Shown here in pieces: positions 50,409 to 59,843 of a stretch of DNA of 64,000 bases; position 1 is the stretch's first letter; each line of letters opens with the position of its first letter. The DNA comes from an uncultured Acetobacteraceae bacterium. Lineage in GTDB: Bacteria > Pseudomonadota > Alphaproteobacteria > Acetobacterales > Acetobacteraceae. The notes beneath the pieces were generated by a model. It searched no databases, was not told the origin of the DNA, and worked only from the letters and a program-made list of their open reading frames with translations. The DNA lies in NCBI GenBank assembly GCA_943912335.1, contig CALTUD010000017.1, forward strand, positions 1-64,000, given 5' to 3'. The translations under genes and the position numbers were made by a program.

Positions 50409-50423
50409 TTAAGCGCAGGTTAA
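50409..50423. promoter_or_regulatory. CtrA-binding site (TTAA-N7-TTAA) upstream of flagellin
   Basis: TTAAGCGCAGGTTAA has the exact TTAA-N7-TTAA form of the full CtrA recognition site. It ends 49 bp before the flagellin start. CtrA controls motility genes in many Alphaproteobacteria, including Rhodospirillales, so the site is in the expected place. It is between flagellin and the divergent D-2-hydroxyacid dehydrogenase and might touch both. Confidence 0.75.
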
Positions 50424-50535
50424 CGGCTGCGAAGAGTCTCGTGTCCGTCGTGGAACAATCTGCGTGCGCGGGTTGAATTCGGTCCTGGTGCGGGCTTTTC
50501 TGCCTTCTCTCATCGCGAGAAGGGATCCGGTGCCG

Positions 50536-51486
50536 ATGAGCCTGCCCGTTCTGTTGCAGCTTTGTCCGATGCTGCCTGCCACCGAAGATGTCCTGCGTGC
50601 TCGCTATACCGTGCTGCGCATGCCGCCGCCCGGCGCCTCCGAGGCCGAGCGGTCGCATTGGCTCGACACCGAAGGACCGGCCGTGCGCGTGGTGCTGACC
50701 GGCGGCCATCTCGGCATCGACACGGCGCTGGCGCGGCGCCTGCCGCAGCTCGGCCTCGTCGCGGTGAACGGCGTCGGCTACGACCGGATCGATCTCGATG
50801 CCATGCGCGCGCTCGGCATCGCCGTCTCCAACACGCCCGACGTGCTGACCGACGACGTAGCCGATCTGGCGATCGCCTTGATGCTGAACGCGATGCGTGC
50901 ACTGCCCGCCGCCGAAGCGCTGGTGCGGCGCGGCGACTGGCCGCGCGAGCAGCCGCCGCTCGCACGGCGTGCCTCGGGCCTGAATTACGGCATCATCGGG
51001 CTTGGCCGGATCGGGCAGGCCATTGCCCGCCGTCTGGCCGGTTTCGGCGGACGCATCGCCTATACCGGCCCGAACCGCAAGGCGAGCGAACACCGGTTCC
51101 ACGAGCGGCTGATCGATCTGGCGCGGGAGTCCGACGTGTTGTTCGTCGCCACCGCCGCCACGGACAGCACGCGCGGCATGGTGGATCGCACGATCCTGGA
51201 CGCGCTCGGTCCGCGTGGCGTCCTGGTCAATGTGGGGCGCGGTTCTGTCGTGGATGAGCCGGCCTTGATCGAGGCGCTGGTCGAAGGGCGTCTGGGGGGC
51301 GCCGGCCTGGACGTGTTCGCGCACGAGCCCGACGTGCCCGAGGCCTTGCGCGCTCTGCCCACCGTGGCGCTGGCGCCGCATGTCGGCAGCGCTACGGTGG
51401 AAACCCGCGCCGCCATGGGCCAGCTCATGCTGGACAATGTGGATGCTTTCCTGGCCGGCCGACCGTTGCCCAGCCGTGTCGTCTGA
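50536..51486 (+). CDS. D-2-hydroxyacid dehydrogenase (glyoxylate/hydroxypyruvate reductase type)
   Basis: This 316-residue NAD(P)-dependent enzyme reduces 2-keto acids. It has the nucleotide loop GIIGLGRIGQAIARRLAGFG, the substrate Arg in LVNVGRGSVVDEPALI, Glu in DVFAHEPDVPEAL and the proton-shuttling His in LAPHVGSATVETRAAMG. Its N-terminal substrate domain is normal. The ATG at 50536 is preferred over starts further up. The substrate may be glyoxylate or hydroxypyruvate by family. It lies divergent from flagellin. Confidence 0.9.
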   Translation: MSLPVLLQLCPMLPATEDVLRARYTVLRMPPPGASEAERSHWLDTEGPAVRVVLTGGHLGIDTALARRLPQLGLVAVNGVGYDRIDLDAMRALGIAVSNTPDVLTDDVADLAIALMLNAMRALPAAEALVRRGDWPREQPPLARRASGLNYGIIGLGRIGQAIARRLAGFGGRIAYTGPNRKASEHRFHERLIDLARESDVLFVATAATDSTRGMVDRTILDALGPRGVLVNVGRGSVVDEPALIEALVEGRLGGAGLDVFAHEPDVPEALRALPTVALAPHVGSATVETRAAMGQLMLDNVDAFLAGRPLPSRVV

Positions 51487-51567
51487 ACTTGCCCGGATGC
51501 GGCGCCGCCGCTAGATCGGCGATCATCCGCATCCCGTCTCCCACGGGCAGCGCCGGCGAGTAGAATC

Positions 51568-54228
51568 GTGTCCGATCCAAACGATCCCCTGTCGCGCCGC
51601 CGCCTGATCGGTGAGCCGCCTCTTGCCGCCGAGGACCCGGAGCTGGTGCGTCTGCGCCGGCGCGAGCGTGCGCTGGAAACCGCCAACACCGCGCTCCGCG
51701 TGCTTCTGGCCAGCCAGCCGTCCGGCCGTGGCGATCGCGGGGGCGCGTCTCTGGGCGACGACCACGCGCTGCTGTCGGCGACGGTGGAGAAAGCCCGCTC
51801 CGCCATGGTGGTGACCGATCCCACTCTGCCGGACAATCCGATCGTCTTCGCCAACAAGGCGTTCCGCACCCTGACCGGCTATTCGGCCGAGGAGGTGATC
51901 GGCCGCAACTGCCGCTTCATGCAGGGCCCCGGCACCGATCCTGCGGGGATCGCCGCGATGTCCGATGCGATCCGCAACCGTCACGACGCGACCATCGATC
52001 TGCTGAACTACCGCAAGGACGGTTCGAGCTTCATCAACGAGCTGTTCATCAGCCCGGTCTTCGGGCCGGACGGCGATCTGCGCTATTTCTTCGGTTGCCA
52101 GACCGATGTGACCCAGCTGCGCAATGCATCCGAGCGTCTGGTGGGGGCCGAGCATCGCTGGCGCCAGCGCTTCGAGCGCCTGCAGGAAGGGTTCCTGGTC
52201 GGCGAGATGCTGTGGGATGCCAGCGGGGAGCCGCAGGATTTCCGCTATCTCGAGGTCAACGACGCCTGGGGGCGGCTGACGGGTCTTCCGATCGAAACCA
52301 CGCTTGGCCGACCGAACAGCGAGGTTCTGCCCGAACTCGAATCGGAATGGCTGGACGATTTCGCCGCCGTGGCCTTGTCGGGCGAACCGCGTACGGAAAC
52401 GCGCTGGGTCCGCGCTCTGGGGCGGGCCTACGAAGCGCGCATCTTCCGGCCCGAGCCGGGCCAGTTCGCGGTTCTGTTTCAGGATGTGAGCCTGCGACTG
52501 CGCGAGGAAGCCCGGCGCGATGTCCTGCTGCAACTGAGCGATATCCTGCGCGAAGAAAACCATCCCGACGAGCTCGCGCATCGCGCCGCGGCCCTGCTGG
52601 GGCAGAAGCTCGGGGTCAGCCGCGCCGGTTACGGCACCATCGATCTGGCGACCGAAACCATCCTGATCGCGCCGGACTGGCGCGGGCCCGGCATCCGTTC
52701 GATCGCCGGAACGCTGCGCTTTCGCGACTACGGTTCCTATATCGACGACCTGAAAAAAGGCGTCACGGTCGTCATCGACGATACGCGCCTCGATCCCCGC
52801 ACCGCGGTGAACAGCGCCGATCTGGAAGCGATCAGCGCGCGCTCCTTCATCAACATGCCGGTCACGGAGGAAGGCGGTTTCGTGGCCTTGTTGTTCCTGA
52901 ACAACGACGTGCCGCGCGCCTGGACCGAGGACGAGATCTCGCTGATGCGCGAGGTCGCCGAACGCACCCGCGTGGCGGTGGCCAGGCGTCGCGCGGAACG
53001 CGATCTGCGGCAGTTGACCGCTTCGCTCGAATCCAAGGTCGAAGCGCGGACCGCGGCGCTGCTGGCGGCGGAGGAGCAGTTGCGCCAGAGCCAGAAGATG
53101 GAAGCGGTGGGCCAGCTCACCGGCGGAATCGCCCATGACTTCAACAATCTACTGACCGGGATTTCCGGCAGTCTTGAGCTGCTGACTGTTCGGCTGGCGC
53201 AGGGCCGGTTGAGCGAGCTCGGCCGCTACGCCGCCGCCGCTCAGGCCGCCGCCCAGCGGGCCGCTGCGCTGACGCACCGGCTGCTGGCCTTCTCGCGCCG
53301 GCAGACACTGGACCCCAAGCCCACCGCCGCCGATGTTCTGGTCGACGGCATGGAGGAGATGATCCGGCGAACCGTGGGGCCGGCGATCGAGATCGTGGTC
53401 AGGCATCCGGCCGGTCTGTGGCCGGCGATCGTGGACCCGAACCAGCTCGAGAACGCGCTCCTGAACCTGTGCCTGAACGCGCGCGACGCCATGCCCGACG
53501 GCGGCTGCATCACCATCGAGACCGAGAACGCGGCGCTGGATGCGGCCGCTGCCCGCGCGCGCGACCTGCCGGCGGGCGACTACGTCTCGCTCTGCGTGAT
53601 CGATACCGGTACGGGCATGACGGCGGATGTGATCGCCCGCGCTTTCGATCCGTTCTTCACGACCAAGCCGCTGGGTCAGGGGACCGGGCTCGGTTTGAGC
53701 ATGATCTACGGTTTCGTGCGCCAGTCGGGCGGCCAGGTGCGGATCACATCGGAGCCGGGACAGGGCACCACGATGTGCCTTTATCTGCCGCGCCATCACG
53801 GCACTCTGGACGGGCACGGCCCGAGGCAAGCGGCCGGCACCCCCCAGCGTGCGGAGCAGGGCGAGACCGTGCTGGTGGTCGATGACGAACCCAGCGTCCG
53901 CATGCTGGTGACGGAGGTGCTGGAAGAGCTCGGCTATGTGGCGATCGAGGCGGAAGACGGGGGTGCCGGGCTCCAGGTGCTGCAATCGGGCGTCCGGGTC
54001 GACCTTCTGGTGACGGATGTGGGGCTGCCTGGCGGGATGAACGGGCGGCAGGTGGCGGATGCGGCGCGGATCCTGCGCCCGGATCTGAAGGTGCTGTTCA
54101 TCACCGGCTATGCCGAGAACGCCGTGGTGCAGAACGGCCATCTGGAGCCGGGCATGCATGTCCTGACCAAGCCGTTCACCATCGATCTGCTGGCCGACAG
54201 GATCAGGAGCCTGATCGAGACGCCGTGA
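51568..54228 (+). CDS. LOV-domain hybrid histidine kinase (LOV-PAS-GAF-HisKA-HATPase-REC)
   Basis: This 886-residue soluble sensor has, in order: a short coiled coil (25-45), a LOV domain (about 70-175) with the photoactive motif GRNCRFMQGPGTD and Cys115, a PAS domain (about 195-310), a GAF domain (about 330-480), HisKA with phospho-His523 in GGIAHDFNNLLTG, an HATPase (NALLNLCLNARDAMPDGG), and a receiver with phospho-Asp817 in LLVTDVGLPGG. It should sense blue light through a flavin and pass phosphate to its own receiver and on to a partner. The start is GTG at 51568. No response regulator or Hpt gene is beside it. It converges with a GGDEF gene. Confidence 0.9.
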   Translation: MSDPNDPLSRRRLIGEPPLAAEDPELVRLRRRERALETANTALRVLLASQPSGRGDRGGASLGDDHALLSATVEKARSAMVVTDPTLPDNPIVFANKAFRTLTGYSAEEVIGRNCRFMQGPGTDPAGIAAMSDAIRNRHDATIDLLNYRKDGSSFINELFISPVFGPDGDLRYFFGCQTDVTQLRNASERLVGAEHRWRQRFERLQEGFLVGEMLWDASGEPQDFRYLEVNDAWGRLTGLPIETTLGRPNSEVLPELESEWLDDFAAVALSGEPRTETRWVRALGRAYEARIFRPEPGQFAVLFQDVSLRLREEARRDVLLQLSDILREENHPDELAHRAAALLGQKLGVSRAGYGTIDLATETILIAPDWRGPGIRSIAGTLRFRDYGSYIDDLKKGVTVVIDDTRLDPRTAVNSADLEAISARSFINMPVTEEGGFVALLFLNNDVPRAWTEDEISLMREVAERTRVAVARRRAERDLRQLTASLESKVEARTAALLAAEEQLRQSQKMEAVGQLTGGIAHDFNNLLTGISGSLELLTVRLAQGRLSELGRYAAAAQAAAQRAAALTHRLLAFSRRQTLDPKPTAADVLVDGMEEMIRRTVGPAIEIVVRHPAGLWPAIVDPNQLENALLNLCLNARDAMPDGGCITIETENAALDAAAARARDLPAGDYVSLCVIDTGTGMTADVIARAFDPFFTTKPLGQGTGLGLSMIYGFVRQSGGQVRITSEPGQGTTMCLYLPRHHGTLDGHGPRQAAGTPQRAEQGETVLVVDDEPSVRMLVTEVLEELGYVAIEAEDGGAGLQVLQSGVRVDLLVTDVGLPGGMNGRQVADAARILRPDLKVLFITGYAENAVVQNGHLEPGMHVLTKPFTIDLLADRIRSLIETP

Positions 54229-54234
54229 CGGCGC

Positions 54235-55761
54235 TCACACCACCGCCTGGCGGACATGATTCCGGGTCCAGCCGAGCGAACCGGTCGAAATACGGTCGCC
54301 GTACAGGCGGAAATCGTCGCGCCCGGCTTCCTTGGCGGCGTAGAGCGCTTCGTCCGCGTGTCGGATCACCTCGTCCATCGTCTCGAGTGGAGCATCGAGC
54401 GCCGCACCGCCGATGCTGACCGACAACCGGGCCGTTCCGCTATCGAGATGATAAGGCGAGCGCGCGACGTCCAGGATCGCGGCCAGCGTGGCGCGCAGCG
54501 CCGTGTCGGTCGGCAGGCGCGGCAGAAACATCGCGAATTCGTCGCCGCCGAAGCGCGCCATCATGCCGCCTTGCGCCCGCGCGCAGCGTTCCATCCGCTC
54601 GCTGAACAAGCGCAGCACCGTATCTCCGGCCTGATGCCCCAGCGTGTCGTTCACCACCTTGAAATGGTCGAGGTCGATGAACAGGAGCGTCCCGCCCGGG
54701 CCGGCTGCCATGCAGGCGGCAAGTCTGGTCTTGAACAGCTGCCGCGTCATCAGCCCCGTCAGCTGGTCGTGGGTCGCCGCATGTTCGAGATGGGCGCGCA
54801 GCAGGCGGAGCCGCCGGGCGTAGCGTACCTTCTCGCCGACCATCGTGTTCGCCGGCAGGGCGGACAGAAACAGCGTCCAGAGATACGGCTGCAGCACGCC
54901 CTGTGTCCGCATCAGACCGTTCGGCGAGATCCGGGCGATGGGCCCCAGATCGTGTACGGTGAAGACGGACGCGATGATGGACACGAACAGCACGGTGCTG
55001 AGCGCCCAGACCGGGCGGGCCCGGAACGCCAGCGTCACCAGGGCGGGATAAAGAAAGAAGAACAGAAACGAGCGCGGCGACAGGAAGCTGACGATGGCGA
55101 GCAGAAGGATGCCGATCATCAGCACCATCGGTTCGACCGTGATGCCGGTCGGCAGGCGACGGTTGGGAAGCCAGTTCATCAGCAGCAGAACCGCCGGCGT
55201 GGCCAGCATCAGGCCCAGCGAGTCGCATAGCAGCCACTGGAACCAGTCGGCCAGGATGCTGTTTTCATCGCCCAGGAACAATCGTTCCACCGTCATGCCG
55301 ATCGCCGCTTCGACCGCAGTGGTGACCAACACGATCAGGCCGAACCGTCCCTGACGCCGCAACCGGGTCAGGTCGGTGCGAGCGCCGCAGAACCGGCGGG
55401 TCGGCGGCGCGGCCAGCAGCACCAGCAAGATGTTCATCATGCAGGCGAGGATGCCCTCGCTCAGCGACAGGCCGCTGATTCGGTTCAACGCCAGATTGAG
55501 CGCGAAACAGCACACCAGCACGAGGCCGGCCAGGCCGGCACGCAAGCGCAGCAGCGCGACCAGAAGGGCGGCGTTGGCCGGCCAGAACGAGGAATAGCCA
55601 TCGGCGTCCGCGCACAGAAGCCGCGTCATCAGACCCATCAGGGTGAAGACAAGCACCAGAACGGCGGCGGTTCCGATCCCCGCCCGAGGTTCGGCTGCAC
55701 GGCAGGGGCGCCAAGCCTGAACCATCGTCCTCGTCATTCCCCCCGCAAGATCCGTCTTCAC
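54235..55761 (-). CDS. Membrane-bound diguanylate cyclase (MASE1-like sensor plus GGDEF)
   Basis: This 508-residue protein has about eight membrane helices in its first 310 residues (for example AAVLVLVFTLMGLMTRLL, with FWPANAALLVALLRLRAGL as in MASE1 domains), then a GGDEF domain: DQLTGLMTRQLF, LLFIDLDHFKVVNDTLGHQA and the intact signature RFGGDEFAMF at about 402-411. It should make cyclic di-GMP from two GTP. The RxxD inhibitory site is not evident. It ends 6 bp from the LOV kinase stop and lies downstream of copA on the same strand. Confidence 0.9.
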   Translation of the reverse strand: MKTDLAGGMTRTMVQAWRPCRAAEPRAGIGTAAVLVLVFTLMGLMTRLLCADADGYSSFWPANAALLVALLRLRAGLAGLVLVCCFALNLALNRISGLSLSEGILACMMNILLVLLAAPPTRRFCGARTDLTRLRRQGRFGLIVLVTTAVEAAIGMTVERLFLGDENSILADWFQWLLCDSLGLMLATPAVLLLMNWLPNRRLPTGITVEPMVLMIGILLLAIVSFLSPRSFLFFFLYPALVTLAFRARPVWALSTVLFVSIIASVFTVHDLGPIARISPNGLMRTQGVLQPYLWTLFLSALPANTMVGEKVRYARRLRLLRAHLEHAATHDQLTGLMTRQLFKTRLAACMAAGPGGTLLFIDLDHFKVVNDTLGHQAGDTVLRLFSERMERCARAQGGMMARFGGDEFAMFLPRLPTDTALRATLAAILDVARSPYHLDSGTARLSVSIGGAALDAPLETMDEVIRHADEALYAAKEAGRDDFRLYGDRISTGSLGWTRNHVRQAVV

Positions 55762-55865
55762 GAATAACAGGCAATCATGAGGAAACGGTAAAGCATTCCG
55801 TTTTCTCGATGATACCGTTTCGACGAGCGGGCGCGTGTCCAGGTTCGGCCCGGTTTATCGCTCCA

Positions 55866-58235
55866 TCAGATCCCGCGCGGCCGCCAACGGCTGAGCAGCA
55901 GGGCGTTGCAGACCACCAACACGCTGGAACAGGCCATCGCCGCGCCGGCCACGACCGGACTCAGCAGGCCGGCGATGGCCAGGGGAATCCCCAGCACGTT
56001 GTAGGCGAATGCCCAGAACAGCCCGGAGCGGATACGGCGCATGGTGCGCCTGGCGATATCCAGCGCGGCCGGCACCAGCATCGGATCGCCCCGCATCAGC
56101 GTGATTCCGGCCGCCTCCATCGCCACGTCGGTGCCGGTGGCCATCGCCATGCCGAGATCGGCGGCGGCCAGAGCCGGGGCGTCGTTCACCCCGTCACCCA
56201 CCATCGCCACAGGGCCGCTCTCCCGGAGCGATGCCACGCGTGCGGCCTTGCCTTCGGGCGGCACGCGGGCATGAATGTCGTCGAGCGCAAGCGCGCGTCC
56301 GGCCGCGTCCGCCGCGCCCTGATTGTCGCCGGTCAGCAAGGCCACGCGCAGGCCTTTCCGGCGCAGCGCGGCCACCGCTCCGGCGGCCTCGTCGCGCAGC
56401 GGATCGGCGAAGCCGAACACGGCCAGCAGCCTCTCGCCGGAGGCCAGAAACGAGACCGTGCGCCCGTCCGCCTCCAGCGCCTCGGCTTCCGCGGCCAGCG
56501 GCGCCGTATCGATCCCGGCTTCTGTCATCAGCGCCTGATTGCCCATGCGAAGGGTGTGTCCGTCGACCGTGCCGCTGGTACCGCGACCGGGCAGGCTGCG
56601 GACCGATCCGGCGGGCGCCCCGCTCGCGTCCGGCGCGGCATCGCGGATCGCACGGGCCAGAGGGTGTTCGCTGTTGCGCTGCAGTTGGGCCGCCAGACGG
56701 AGAACCGTTTCCCGCGCTTGTTCCGGCGCGAGCCGCAGATCGGCCAGTTCGGGCCGGCCCACCGTGAGCGTGCCGGTCTTGTCGAACGCCACGGTGCGCA
56801 CACGCTCCGCCTGTTCCAGCACGGCGGCATCCCGGATCAGGATGCCGTGGCGTGCGGCGGCGCCGATCCCGGCCAGCATCGCCGCCGGCGTGGCGAGACC
56901 CAGCGCGCAGGGGCAGGCGATCACCAGCACGGACACCGCGCGCACGATCGCCAGCTCCACGCCGCGCCCGGCCAGCCACCAGCCGAGCAGGGTCAGCGCC
57001 GCCACCAGGACCACGGCCGGCACGAACACGGCGCTGACGCGATCCACCAGTTTCTGCACCGGCGGCTTGGCGGCCTGGGCATCCTCGATCAGACGCACCA
57101 TGCGGCCGAGACGGCTTTCCCCGCCGATGGCCGTCACCTCCGCCAGCAGTACCGCATCGCCGTTCAGCGCGCCGCCGACCAGGGCGTCGTCGGGCGCCTT
57201 GTCCACCGGCATGGATTCACCGGTCAGCAGGCTCTCGTCACAGCTTCCAGTGCCGTCGCGCACCACGGCATCGGCGGCGATCCGCTCGCCCGGACGCACC
57301 ACCAGCAGGTCGCCGGGCCGGAGCCCACGAGCCGGAACGTCGCGTTCGCGGCCATCGGTCTCGCGCACGGTGGCGGTCTCAGGGGTGAGCCGGTCCAGCG
57401 CCCGGATCGCGCTGCCGGCCTCGCGCCTCGCCTTGCCTTCCAGCCATTTGCCGACCCGCACCAGCGCGATCACGGCGGCGGAGGCTTCGAAATAAAGCGG
57501 CGCACCGGGATCGGTGAGCATCGCATACAGGCTCAGTCCGAACGCGGCGCTGGAGCCGAGCGCCACCAGCGTGTCCATGTTGCCGCCGCCGTTGCGGAGA
57601 GCGACGATGGCACCGCGATAGAAACGCGCGCCGAACACGAACTGGACGATGGCGGCGAGAACGAGCTGCACCGGCGCCGGCAGCATCGCATCGATCCCGA
57701 ACGGCATCAGCAGCATCGGCAGGAGCAGCGGCGTCGCGGTCAGGATGGCGCCGAGCGCGAACCAGCCGTCCCGGTCGCGCCGCACCGTGGCGGCTCCGTC
57801 GTTCGCGTCCGGCAGCACCACGCCGTAGCCGGCGGCCTCCACCGCGTCGCGCAGCATCTCCGGTGTCGCGAGCCCGCTCGCCGCGATCACCCGCGCCCGT
57901 CCGGTGGCGAGGTTCACCGTCGCCTCCCGGACGCCCGGGACGCGCTTCAGCGCCCGTTCCACCCGGCCGACGCAGGCGGCGCAGCTCAACCCGGAGATCT
58001 CCAGATCGATCGGCTCCGACGCGGCCGGGTAGCCGGCCTTGTCCAGCGCGGCCAATGCAGCGCCCAGCTCGAAGTCCCGGCTGGTTTCCATCGAGGCACG
58101 GGCGGTGGCGAGGTTCACGGACACGGAGGCCACGCCGGGCACGTTGCCCAGGGCGCGCTCCACCCTTTTGACGCAGGCGGCGCAGGACAGTTCGGTCAGG
58201 CCGATATCCCGCCTGATCGTCGTCGCTCCGTCCAT
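55866..58235 (-). CDS. copA: Copper-translocating P-type ATPase
   Basis: This 789-residue P1B-ATPase pumps Cu(I) out of the cytoplasm. Two N-terminal HMA domains carry ELSCAACVKR and GLSCAACVGR; the membrane CPC ligand is in VLVIACPCALGLATPAAML; the phosphorylated Asp is in FDKTGTLTVGRPEL; the hinge is VAMVGDGVNDAPALAAADLG. The ATG at 58235 is used because the frame before it shows no domain. It is divergent from a small HMA chaperone gene. No CueR-type regulator is nearby. The opposite strand is open over nearly its whole length but this reflects codon bias. Confidence 0.95.
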   Translation of the reverse strand: MDGATTIRRDIGLTELSCAACVKRVERALGNVPGVASVSVNLATARASMETSRDFELGAALAALDKAGYPAASEPIDLEISGLSCAACVGRVERALKRVPGVREATVNLATGRARVIAASGLATPEMLRDAVEAAGYGVVLPDANDGAATVRRDRDGWFALGAILTATPLLLPMLLMPFGIDAMLPAPVQLVLAAIVQFVFGARFYRGAIVALRNGGGNMDTLVALGSSAAFGLSLYAMLTDPGAPLYFEASAAVIALVRVGKWLEGKARREAGSAIRALDRLTPETATVRETDGRERDVPARGLRPGDLLVVRPGERIAADAVVRDGTGSCDESLLTGESMPVDKAPDDALVGGALNGDAVLLAEVTAIGGESRLGRMVRLIEDAQAAKPPVQKLVDRVSAVFVPAVVLVAALTLLGWWLAGRGVELAIVRAVSVLVIACPCALGLATPAAMLAGIGAAARHGILIRDAAVLEQAERVRTVAFDKTGTLTVGRPELADLRLAPEQARETVLRLAAQLQRNSEHPLARAIRDAAPDASGAPAGSVRSLPGRGTSGTVDGHTLRMGNQALMTEAGIDTAPLAAEAEALEADGRTVSFLASGERLLAVFGFADPLRDEAAGAVAALRRKGLRVALLTGDNQGAADAAGRALALDDIHARVPPEGKAARVASLRESGPVAMVGDGVNDAPALAAADLGMAMATGTDVAMEAAGITLMRGDPMLVPAALDIARRTMRRIRSGLFWAFAYNVLGIPLAIAGLLSPVVAGAAMACSSVLVVCNALLLSRWRPRGI

Positions 58236-58448
58236 GATCCGATCCTCCGCACTGCCGGTTCCGGTGATCAGGTTATGACGGATGCCGGGGTCAAGCAGGA
58301 CCTCAACGCAAACCGTCTCACCGGTTCGCGATGTCCGCTCCTTTATGAGGAATGCTTCAGGAACGGGAAACGTTGTGTTCCACCGGTTGGCCTTCGGGGC
58401 GAACCGTACCATCTCGGCTGGGTTCGAGCTTCAAGGAAAGGCGATTCC

Positions 58449-58649
58449 ATGACCACTCTGTCAGTTTCCGGCATGACCTGCGGCCATTGCGTGCGCGCCG
58501 TCACCGAGGCGATCCACGCCGTGGATGCTTCGGCTTCCGTGGCGGTGGATCTGAAGGGCGGCACCGTGACCACGGACAGCGCCTTGCCGAAAGACAGGCT
58601 GGTTCAGGCGATCGCCGCTGAAGGATACGAGGTGAAAGACGCGGCCTGA
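58449..58649 (+). CDS. Heavy-metal-associated (CopZ-like) copper chaperone
   Basis: This 66-residue protein is one HMA domain with the metal site MTCGHC in LSVSGMTCGHCVRAVTEAI and the closing beta strand AIAAEGYEVKDA. It should carry Cu(I) to the copA ATPase encoded divergently. The ATG at 58449 follows AAGGAAAGGCGATTCC. The gap of 213 bp to copA has no clear MerR-type operator I could fix on. It converges with the solute-binding protein gene. Confidence 0.9.
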   Translation: MTTLSVSGMTCGHCVRAVTEAIHAVDASASVAVDLKGGTVTTDSALPKDRLVQAIAAEGYEVKDAA

Positions 58650-58701
58650 GGAATCGGGGGCCCGCCGGCGGAGCGGAACGCTGCCGGCGAGCCTCGGCCG
58701 G

Positions 58702-59778
58702 TCATTGCGGGGACTGCACCGGCAGCGACCACAGAGCACCGCCCCGTTCCACCGGCGCGCTCCGGCCGCGCGGCAGCTTCAGCTCGGAATGCGCGCCGAC
58801 ATCGCGATCGAAGATCTCTTCCGCGTTGCCGACCTGTTCCAGCGCCTTGGTGAAGCCGGTGTCGTCGATGCCGAGCGAACGGCCGATCCAGGGTTCGTGG
58901 CCGAGCAGGCGCTTCACCACCGGATCGGTGCTGTCTCCCAGCTTCGGCAGGGTGGAATGATCGATACCGTGGATCTCCGCCTGTAGCGGCGCCCAGATCG
59001 TCCAATCCACCAGCGCGGCCCATTGCGTGTCGCCGAGGCGATAGGCGGGCGAGAACGGGTCGGTGGACAGAACCGCGTCCAGAACGTGGAAATGCGCGGC
59101 GCGCTTGTCGAAGCTGTTGCGAACATTGGCCATGAGCGACACGTCGCCGGCCGTGGCGTCGCAATGACCATCCTCCAGCGCCACGTTCATCTCGCCGCGT
59201 TCCGAATACGGGAAACGCTTCTCGGGCGTCTTCAGCAGCGGTTCGAGCAGGTCGTAGACCGCATGTTCCGGCGCCGACGCGTTGATGAAGCAGAGACGCT
59301 TGCCGGACAGATCGGCGACCGTCTTGATTCCGCTCGAATCGGACACGAGAAAACCGAACCCGTCCAGCATCATCGGCGGTCCGAATGCTACGTGGTATGC
59401 AGAGCCCATGACCGGGCTGGGTGTGGCGCCGAACAGAACGTCGATCTTGCCGTCGCGCAGCTTCCTGAGTGCGGTGGGTTCGTCCGGCTGGGTCAGGAAG
59501 CGGGCGCGATTCTGGTCGCCGAAGATCTCCGCGGCCAGGGCGCGGCAATAATCGGCGCCGAGCGCGGACAGATTTCCGTGCGTATCGGCTTCGGAATAAT
59601 CGTCCTCGTCGGCGACAAGGCCGCACGCGACGATCCCGGCTTTGCGCACATGCGCGAGCGTGGAGCCTGGCGCGGCATCGGGCGCGCCGACGGCGGACGG
59701 CGCCGATGCCTGGACGGAAACGGGAAAAGCGGCCGCAAGAAGCGAGGCCGCTGCGACAAACTTCGAGAAACGAGACAC
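58702..59778 (-). CDS. Family-3 solute-binding protein
   Basis: This 358-residue protein has a signal peptide (ASLLAAAFPVSVQASA) and a type II periplasmic-binding fold: LAHVRKAGIVACGLVADEDD, GADYCRALAAEIFGDQ, LRDGKIDVLFGATPSPVM and LSGKRLCFINASAPEHAV. General amino-acid binders of AapJ/BztA type look like this, but no permease or ATPase gene is next to it. The ligand is unknown; it could act with a transporter elsewhere or in sensing. It lies behind the secreted phosphoesterase gene with a terminator between. Confidence 0.85.
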   Translation of the reverse strand: MSRFSKFVAAASLLAAAFPVSVQASAPSAVGAPDAAPGSTLAHVRKAGIVACGLVADEDDYSEADTHGNLSALGADYCRALAAEIFGDQNRARFLTQPDEPTALRKLRDGKIDVLFGATPSPVMGSAYHVAFGPPMMLDGFGFLVSDSSGIKTVADLSGKRLCFINASAPEHAVYDLLEPLLKTPEKRFPYSERGEMNVALEDGHCDATAGDVSLMANVRNSFDKRAAHFHVLDAVLSTDPFSPAYRLGDTQWAALVDWTIWAPLQAEIHGIDHSTLPKLGDSTDPVVKRLLGHEPWIGRSLGIDDTGFTKALEQVGNAEEIFDRDVGAHSELKLPRGRSAPVERGGALWSLPVQSPQ

Positions 59779-59798
59779 GTCGGATCGACTCCGGAAAC

Positions 59799-59829
59799 GA
59801 AAACGGGAGCCGGCCGAAGCCGACTCCCG
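59799..59829 (-). terminator. Rho-independent terminator behind the phosphoesterase gene
   Basis: On the minus strand CGGGAGTCGGC pairs with GCCGGCTCCCG around TTCG, followed by TTTTCGTTT. It lies 15 nt after the phosphoesterase stop, before the solute-binding protein gene, so the two are at least partly separate units. Confidence 0.85.
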
Positions 59830-59843
59830 CGGAAGGCGGAAGA

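Noticed and set aside
50361..50420. A sigma-28 (FliA) promoter for flagellin
   Set aside because: CAAAGG and GCCGAAG are present but the spacing is 13 rather than about 15 and the -10 is incomplete, so it does not fit well enough to list.
55809..58448. A 946-residue open frame on the plus strand across copA
   Set aside because: Only its last 66 residues (the HMA protein) are a gene; the rest mirrors copA codons, is rich in Arg/His/Gln/Gly and has no domain. copA on the other strand has every P-type ATPase motif.
58236..58448. A CueR/MerR-type operator between copA and the HMA gene
   Set aside because: TTGACC occurs on the minus strand but no matching arm or -10 at 19 bp was found.
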